Shown here piece by piece: positions 57,780 to 64,000 of a DNA stretch of 64,000 bases. The translations under genes and the position numbers were made by a program. The first letter of the stretch is position 1. The number at the start of each line of letters is the position of its first letter. Below the pieces are notes generated by a model. That model ran no database searches and was not told the origin of the DNA. It was given only the letters and a program-made list of their open reading frames with translations. The DNA is from Deroplatys truncata (lineage: Eukaryota; Arthropoda; Insecta; Mantodea; Mantidae), in the NCBI GenBank assembly GCA_030765065.1, contig CM060990.1, forward strand, positions 663,970,618 to 664,034,617, in the 5' to 3' direction.

Positions 57780-58497
57780 AACAGTGAATTTATTGTATAC
57801 ATAATCCATCAGATTGTAGAATTGAAAGTGCTCTATTGTTAGGTGACACATTGTTAATGAAGAAAATTAGTGTTACGCGCTGTTTATTGCACCCTATTGT
57901 TTTGATGATAACTTCCTTTGTCGCCTTCTCAGTAATAGTGTAATTCCACAGCATAACAAACCAAATTGGCATCTCATCAGCATTGCATATTTGTCCCATG
58001 GAAGACTTTTTTTCCTTCCGAAGTGAAATGACATACCGCTAAAACGTTTGTAGTTTGTCCTCAAAATCTGCAGGAAGCTTCTGGCACATTGTTGTACAGC
58101 ATCTTAGAGATAAACCCGTCCACTGCATGAAACAATCCACCCATCCACGACTAGCCTTAAACTCTTTTTTCGGAATACCAAAAACTCGTTTTTGGCTTTC
58201 TTTCATATAGCGTCACTAGTCACAGGTTGTCTATTCTTCCTCCTTCCATGCACAAATTCCAACACTTTTTCTTCAACTTCAGGGTGTCTTCCTTTGCGAG
58301 GACCCGTGAATTTCTTCCTACTAGCTTTAGTAGCAAATAATGCCAATTTCTGTTTTTGCCACAAGCGAATATTGCTCTCTGATACATTGAACTTCCTTCC
58401 TGCCTTTCTATTACCATTGTCTTTCAGCATAAAGGATTACTTTACGCTTTAAAGAAGCATCATAAGACGTTCTTCTCTGTTTCCCCGTGCCCTCCAT
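57780..58497 (-). pseudogene. Pogo-like transposase, N-terminal half
   Basis: Starts MEGTGKQRRTSYDASLKRKV at 58497; after a shift it continues DNGNRKAGRKFNVSESNIRL and WQKQK, then SRKKFTGPRKGRHPEVEEKV, GRRKNRQPVTSDAI, then MGQICNADEMPIWFVMLWNY and IIKTIGCNKQRVTLIFFINN (57999-57790). These are the two HTH segments and the start of the DDE domain; N-A-D-E-M-P keeps the first Asp. The rest of the domain is missing. Frameshifts show it is inactive. The family is the same type as at 41720-42440. Confidence 0.78.
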
Positions 58498-59925
58498 ATC
58501 ATAACTAAAATGCTCAATAATAGGCCAATAATAAATGAGCAGCTAGCTTGTCGCGAGTTTCTGGATTCATGTTAACTCCAGCAATCCATTGTGATGTAAT
58601 AAAGGAAAACTTTGAATGGAGTTACTGGCATTCTACGGAACAGATTTGCACTCGAATCTAATGCGCCAGTGAATTCAGTGCGCACCATGATTTTGAGTAC
58701 TACATTTGGTCAAAAAAGGTGTGTATTAAATTTGCGTAAATACGGTATTTTATTATATGTATATGTATTAATGTGCTTTGTAAAGAATTTTGACAAGCAT
58801 ATGTGAATACTGTAATATATCATAATTGTAATACACCTCACTGTAATTACTGAAAATGCCAGATACTTTTGTAAATGCAATAAATCATCATTGGAAAAAG
58901 AGCATGTATTACACTCTGCGCCGGACTTGACCTTATCCATCATGTGTTATTTTTCTACCCATCTGCAAAGGAGAGTGCACAGTTGCCAAACGTCTCTGTA
59001 TTTCATAGCATTTTTCTACAAATGTATGAAAGATAGAAAAAAAACAAAAGCATTCATAAACTTTTTCAGTGTATTCATCAAGATATATCTCTGGTTTAAT
59101 GGATGACATCTATACCCCTTCAATTCTGTATATCTCATTCTCTGTTGTAGCCAGAAGGGCTAGCAGAAAATATCACTTTAGTACTGGGCTATACATAGTG
59201 TAAAAGAAAGTACTCTTTTTGAAGGCTTATTTCTATTTGTTGTTCATGGTGATTCATAGGAAACTTTTTAAGCAATAAAAATGTATGGTATATCCTTTGC
59301 AAATTGAACATGTGCTATTTCTTCATGTATTGGTCTTTCGCTGAAAACACCTAAGAGCCTGCTGTTTCTTAGAAGAAAGCTGCAGTTCACTTTTGATCAA
59401 TTTGAAGTTAATTTCTTGAAAATATGCTGAATCGTTTACATAAATTTATATTCAAAAAAATAAATTGTACAAGGTTTTCAGGTTTATTTAGCTAGTAGAA
59501 ATGGATTATGTTTTCAGTTGGCACACCTTGTCCGGAGTAGTTGATTGGGGTAAACAGCAGAGCCATGCACCTCTAGCTCACTCCAGCATGAACCTCCATA
59601 ACAATGTTGGGCCAAGTTACTGGTTTAGACCATGCAGAGAAGTACCTCTCAGTTTACTTGGGTCAGTTGTGAGTTCAAGCAACTTAGGCTTCAGCTTAAT
59701 GTCCCTCCATAGAGTACAATAAATGAGCTTAACACAAATGCAGAATTGTTGTAATGTAGTTTGCAGAAACATCTGTGTTAATCTTTGGTGTAAATAAATA
59801 CAAGAAATACAATAAATTCAATACAAAAGAGAAAGAAAAGGAAGAAAGAAAGCTTCTGCAGCCAAGTTAAGGCATGCTAGTTTTTCTGAATCCAGAGTTC
59901 CCAGCATAACTTTTCAGCTAAGACG

Positions 59926-60245
59926 AGCATTGTCCTTTGTGGTGTAGTCGTTACTATGCTAGCCTCTACTTCCCAAGGTTGCGGGTTCAAACCTGACTGA
60001 GAGTGATGGATTTTTTCAGGCATAAAAATCCTTAGCATGGCTTCCTTCGGAAGGGAAGTAAAGCCCATGGTCCCATGTCATAGATTTGCAGCACGTAAAA
60101 GAACCTCAAACCTGATAAAGAGGCCTCTGAGCAAAATTACTGGTCTTTCACGTCCAGTATAGAATGGGATGCTAAGGATCACAGCAGTTAAAGAGCATCC
60201 ATAAATAAAACTCAATTTAAGCTAAGATGAGTTATGAGCACCATC
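59926..60245 (+). repeat. tRNA-derived SINE, family C
   Basis: The head GTCCTTTGTGGTGTAGTCGT carries an A box (TGGTGTAGTCGTTA) and a B box (gcgggttcaaacctg). The body has GGCTTCCTTCGGAAGGGAAG, GGTCCCATGTCATAGATTTG and GCACGTAAAAGAACC, a body type common in arthropod SINEs (from memory). Confidence 0.75.
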
Positions 60246-60300
60246 TGTTTCAAAAGTCAAAGCTTTTGATACCAACGCTCTACCACTGAGCTACCATGGT
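60238..60300 (-). repeat. tRNA-like SINE fragment, inverted
   Basis: Minus-strand CCATGGTAGCTCAGTGGTAG is an A box of the family A type. It faces the copy at 60355 on the opposite strand, 60 bases away. Confidence 0.6.
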
Positions 60301-60354
60301 GAGAAGGTTTATAGAGATAATTGAATCAGATAGAGAATTTAATGTGCAGTCGGA

Positions 60355-60460
60355 CGTCTTGCCATGATAGCTCAGTGGTAGAAGATTGGTACAGAAAGCC
60401 AAGGATCCATGATTTGAACCCATAGCCATAACATTGAATTTTTAAAGTCTCAGTCCAGGT
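60355..60460 (+). repeat. tRNA-like SINE fragment, direct
   Basis: CCATGATAGCTCAGTGGTAG (A box), ATGATTTGAACCC (B box), then ACATTGAATTTTTAAAGTCT, the family A tail. Confidence 0.65.
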
Positions 60461-61389
60461 TTCCAACCAAGTATTGGAGTTAACATTTACCGCATGGCAT
60501 GGTGGCACCCAAGAATTGGTGTGTGTGTGTTGTTGTTTAGATGACATGAACCCCCATGAAAATGCATTCTTTTCAGAAGTATATTAAATTACCCAGAGTT
60601 GTATGAAGTAAGTTCAGATGCGTACCAAAATACAATGAAAAGGTGTGTACTTTTGCCAGAGCATTGAGTGGCAATGTAAAATTGTGTCACCTCATTGTGA
60701 ACACTAGATTTTGAGCAACAATGTTGCGTCACATGGTGCTCATGTTGCATTACCAGTGTCACTCCATTGTGAATTGTACATAAGTGGCAGTTAGAAAAAT
60801 AATGGATTATCTTGAATCTATTATGAACTTACCAGTTCCATAATCTTCAGTCCATTTTTCATGGGGTGGCGTGAAGATCACAGTAGCTTTCTGCTTTTCA
60901 GGACTGAAAATTATTTCTTTCTTAGAAATTAATTCATAGAATACTTAATGAATTATGTTGCTTTTTAAATGTGATTCAATGCTTTGTAGTTCAAGTTCCT
61001 AGACAGACCATTTTAGGAAAATTTGACGCTTACCATGAGGAATTAGTTTCGGCCAGATTTAACAAAGTTTAAAACTTGCTCCAAAATTTAAAATATTATT
61101 CATGGACAGTATAACTAATATTGTGTACATGTAAATGATTATGCCTGACTTTATGCTGATTTTGAAAGAAATCTCTTAAGATGCTGGTTTCAGCTAATCA
61201 GTTGACAGAAACCCTTTGCATTTCTGCCAATCACAGGATGGTTTTTATGATAATGATGATAATAATAATGAGTGTTTTGTGGCTGTTGAGTCTAGGAGTT
61301 CCGATTCTTTGAATCTGAATGGTTAGGAGGATGCTGTCCTTGGACATTTTCTTGGTACTGGGAAAGTGCACTGTTTGCTGGCGTAGTCA

Positions 61390-61760
61390 TATTCATAGCC
61401 CCTTAGATTCAAGTGAATAGGTTCTAATACAAATTATAACTACAATAACCACATAACTTTGTCATAGAAGATTTTGGAGATGAAATCCTTGGGCCGCCAC
61501 ACATCTCTCACTCCTGTTAAGAAAATTTGTATTAACACTCATTAATTCTTAATGGCCATGTAAATAAAACCATATTTCTTCTGCAAAAAAAATTAAACAT
61601 GGGTCAGTGGAGGGATCAATAACATTATCCAACACCCAGTTGCAGAAATTATCTCTACTCACATTATTGCATGGTTGCAATTCATGAACTACATTTATCT
61701 TATAGAGTTTTAATTTTAAAAGTTAAATATGTTCCAAGCCGAGGCTTGCAAAATACCTGA
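61390..61760. repeat. Dispersed repeat, copy 2
   Basis: Partner of 7345-7800 in the same orientation, diverged by many point changes and small indels. Confidence 0.7.
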
Positions 61761-62811
61761 TACTTCTGCAAGCTTTCTCAGAGATTTCTTTGGGCTTCAC
61801 TGTAACTTTTCTCTGAAGTCTTAAAGTTTTTCCTCTCCAGGACACTGCAGTTTCTTTCGGTTTTTTTTTTCTTTCTTTCCTTCTTTCTTCCCCCCTCTCT
61901 CTCTTTCAAGAGTATATTCTGTTTCCCTAAACTTATTCATAAGATTACAAACTGTTCTCTGAGAAGTGCACAAACAGCAATGAATATGTGTATAAATCAT
62001 TCTCATTTCTCTACAAGAGTTTGCTGTCACATAGGAATCACATAAAAATGTTATATGCTAAAGCATACAGACCTTTTGGCATTATAACAGCCTTAATGCA
62101 CTATAACAAAACATGGTCTCACAGTGTATCAACCACTGTACAGAGACTTTGCTTCTACTGATTATCCAGCACACGGAGAGGAACGTAAGTGGAGGGGGAG
62201 CAGAAGTGGTTAGATACAGCACAATGCAGGACAAGTAATCTCACATAATGTGGCTATGAATCCAAATGAAGGCTCTCTAGTAGCATTTGGATGAGTATGT
62301 CATTAGCTTTAGGCTATGGAGTGGGGAGGCAGGTTTCCAAGTTCTTGTAAATGTAGACATTGAAATTTGCGTACAGCAAAAGTTTTCTTAGCTATGATTT
62401 TAAATGGTTACAATATTCTTAATTAAAGCAGAACTGTTAACTTTCTTTGAAAAAAAGAAGTTTTATAAGATGATAAAATGAAACAGTTAAATTGGAATGT
62501 CGGGGAACTGTATATAAAGAACATAACAATGGGGTGGTATTACTAGAGCAGCATATTGACAGGTTTTTATGGCAAATAAATGCATTAATATGTAAAATAA
62601 ATCTTAACGCCTTTTACAAGCTATGTCCAAAATGTTTTTTATTTTTTTAAAATGAAAGACTTGTTCTATTAATAGCAACCAGAATTTCTCACAGTGAAAA
62701 ATAAAATTAAAACATTAAAAATGATTCTGAGTTAAAGAACACATATTGGTTCACTGCTTTTAGTTCTTACTAATAACATGTTTCAGTTACGTGGTATGTG
62801 TGAAAGAACAA
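61761..62811. other. AT-rich sequence without recognised gene
   Basis: Contains a pyrimidine tract (61858-61905) but no recognisable coding or mobile sequence. Confidence 0.5.
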
Positions 62812-63065
62812 TTATCATTTATTGACCTAATAGTGGTTAACTATGAAGTCTGACAAGTACTTATGAGAGTAAGTCCCCATTGGCGTATGTTATCTCAAAA
62901 TGACTTGGAGAACATCTTGTAGTTTACTGGGAAAAATGTGAGTCAATTGTGGGGAGTTTAATGTAGTATTAGCATGTTGCCATGGTAGTTCAGTTGGTTA
63001 GAGTCAGATTTGTGGTACAAATCCCGACTATGGCATTGAATTTTTCAGTCTAATTTCACCTTCTG
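62812..63065 (+). repeat. SINE family A, copy 4
   Basis: TGACCTAATAGTGGTTAACT, CCCCATTGGCGTATGTTATC, GCCATGGTAGTTCAGTTGGT (A box), ACAAATCCCGAC (B box) and GGCATTGAATTTTTCAGTCT in the family order. Confidence 0.78.
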
Positions 63066-63160
63066 ATCCATGAAATATGTTCTGTGTAAGAGCTAAAACT
63101 AGTGAGGCAACAAGCATGTTCTTAGACTCAAAAAATAATTTTTATGTTTTAACCTTGCAG

Positions 63161-63337
63161 TGTGTTAAGTATGTACTTTTAATTTTTGTATTATTCTACA
63201 TTGCACATAACTTCTTAGTGTTCTTTAGGCATACAGTTCCATTACTTCCAGTATCAAACATAACATCTAGAAGAAAAAGAAGAGAATGTAGAAGAGAATT
63301 TCTTCAGCTAAAACCTGTCTTAAAAGAACAGCTTTAA
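63161..63337 (+). CDS. Possible last exon with a membrane segment and basic tail
   Basis: After a good acceptor (ttaaccttgcag) an open frame encodes about 58 residues. A hydrophobic stretch near residues 4-22 (VLLIFVLFYIAHNFLVFF region) is followed by a basic tail with SRRKRRECRREF and a TAA stop. A membrane anchor with a short basic cytoplasmic end would suit the extracellular protein encoded upstream. A second acceptor at 63227-63228 would start the exon after the hydrophobic part. Phase does not match exon G directly, so at least one more exon would be needed. It may equally be a chance AT-rich frame. Confidence 0.2.
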   Translation, partial: CVKYVLLIFVLFYIAHNFLVFFRHTVPLLPVSNITSRRKRRECRREFLQLKPVLKEQL

Positions 63338-64000
63338 AACATGTATATCATTTATTGACCCATCATTTAAGAACTGGAAATTTATTATTTATGCCGTTGT
63401 GGACTTAAGAAAATATATATGAATTTATGATCCTGTCTTTAGTATTGAGCTTATAGTTAATGGTTTCTTCCTGAATAGGACTTTTGCTTTAGCTTGTTAT
63501 ATGTTAAAGATTATGTGCATTTATATTTCTTGCATTTCACGTCTTTAACGTCTTCCTTTGATGCAGTAAGTGTCAGGTACATTTATTAAAACAAAAGAAA
63601 GTGTCTTTAGGAATGTTTGTTTGTTTGGGGAAAAGGAATTGTTAGGCATGGCAAAGTATAAATAATTCTGGGGAGATGGGGGCAGAGCATTTGCTGTGGA
63701 TTCTTCACATAGGCAGTAAAGGTTTTGAAAGCCATATCATTAATTTGTTTTATCATTTATCTGATTATCATTGTATTGTTTTGTAGATATGACACAGAGA
63801 GATCAAACATTGCTTAATATAGCGTAGTTTTAAGTGATATTAACTGTATTTATAAAGTAAATATTAGGTAGCATTGGCCTAGATGGATGCACATTAATTT
63901 TTACTGTTTGCTCACTGAATGCTAGGGTTCACATATGGTGTCTTTGTATTATCCCTTCCTCTGCCTTTTGTTTTCATATGCTTAGTGCACAAATTAAGTC
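63338..64000. other. AT-rich window end, no gene seen
   Basis: If the candidate last exon is real this would be 3' UTR and flank. Otherwise it is intron or intergenic sequence. No clear poly(A) site stands out. Confidence 0.4.

Noticed and set aside
60361..60430. Possible tRNA gene
   Set aside because: A and B boxes are present but the cloverleaf is broken and the SINE tail follows; the same holds for 13950, 46440, 59930 and 62980.

Overview
This is a eukaryotic window with very large introns, low gene density and dense transposon remains, matching a large-genome insect. The transposon families (Tigger/pogo, mariner, piggyBac, P element, Gypsy, esterase-type LINE) and a cysteine-rich insect-type protein support an arthropod. 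A repeat-rich polyneopteran such as a cockroach, termite or stick insect is my guess, not shown by the sequence. There are no bacterial-style operons, rRNA genes or CRISPR arrays.

One host gene runs along the plus strand. Seven internal exons (711-836, 6581-6715, 14961-15124, 24131-24289, 32569-32640, 36593-36672, 40370-40531) join in one reading frame of about 299 codons. They encode a cysteine-rich, probably secreted or membrane-anchored protein resembling the insect DUF7042-DUF7045 families. The 5' end lies outside the window. No further exon is certain after 40531; a weak candidate last exon lies at 63161-63337. The donor of the fifth exon is ambiguous: two GT donors 4 bases apart decide between an open frame and a premature stop.

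The introns hold the rest. Intron 1: a MITE (1053-1780) and an esterase-type LINE on the minus strand (about 3320-6350). Intron 2: SINE, Tigger (9266-11954), LINE RNase H fragment (12060-13330) and SINE. Intron 3: a pogo-like DNA element (17679-23725) split by a Gypsy-type LTR retrotransposon (18087-23187) with 1461-bp LTRs and a gag ORF joined to an integrase end. Intron 4: SINE, Tigger remnant (24593-25544), a piggyBac-like relic split by a non-coding LTR element (25932-30102), and a LINE RNase H fragment. Intron 5: a repeat family and a mariner (35200-36458). Beyond 40531: pogo-like fragments (41720-42440, 57780-58497), a Tigger-like element (42710-43818), a 1.3-kb tandem duplication (44317-45983), head-to-head SINE pairs, and a THAP/P-element transposase (52254-49625) interrupted by a GC-rich Jockey-type LINE ORF1.

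No new defence or metabolic system is visible. The points most worth a second look are the tandem donor in the host gene, the Gag-integrase fusion with poly(A) scars in a young LTR element, the two nested insertions with clean target duplications, and the P-element/LINE composite.
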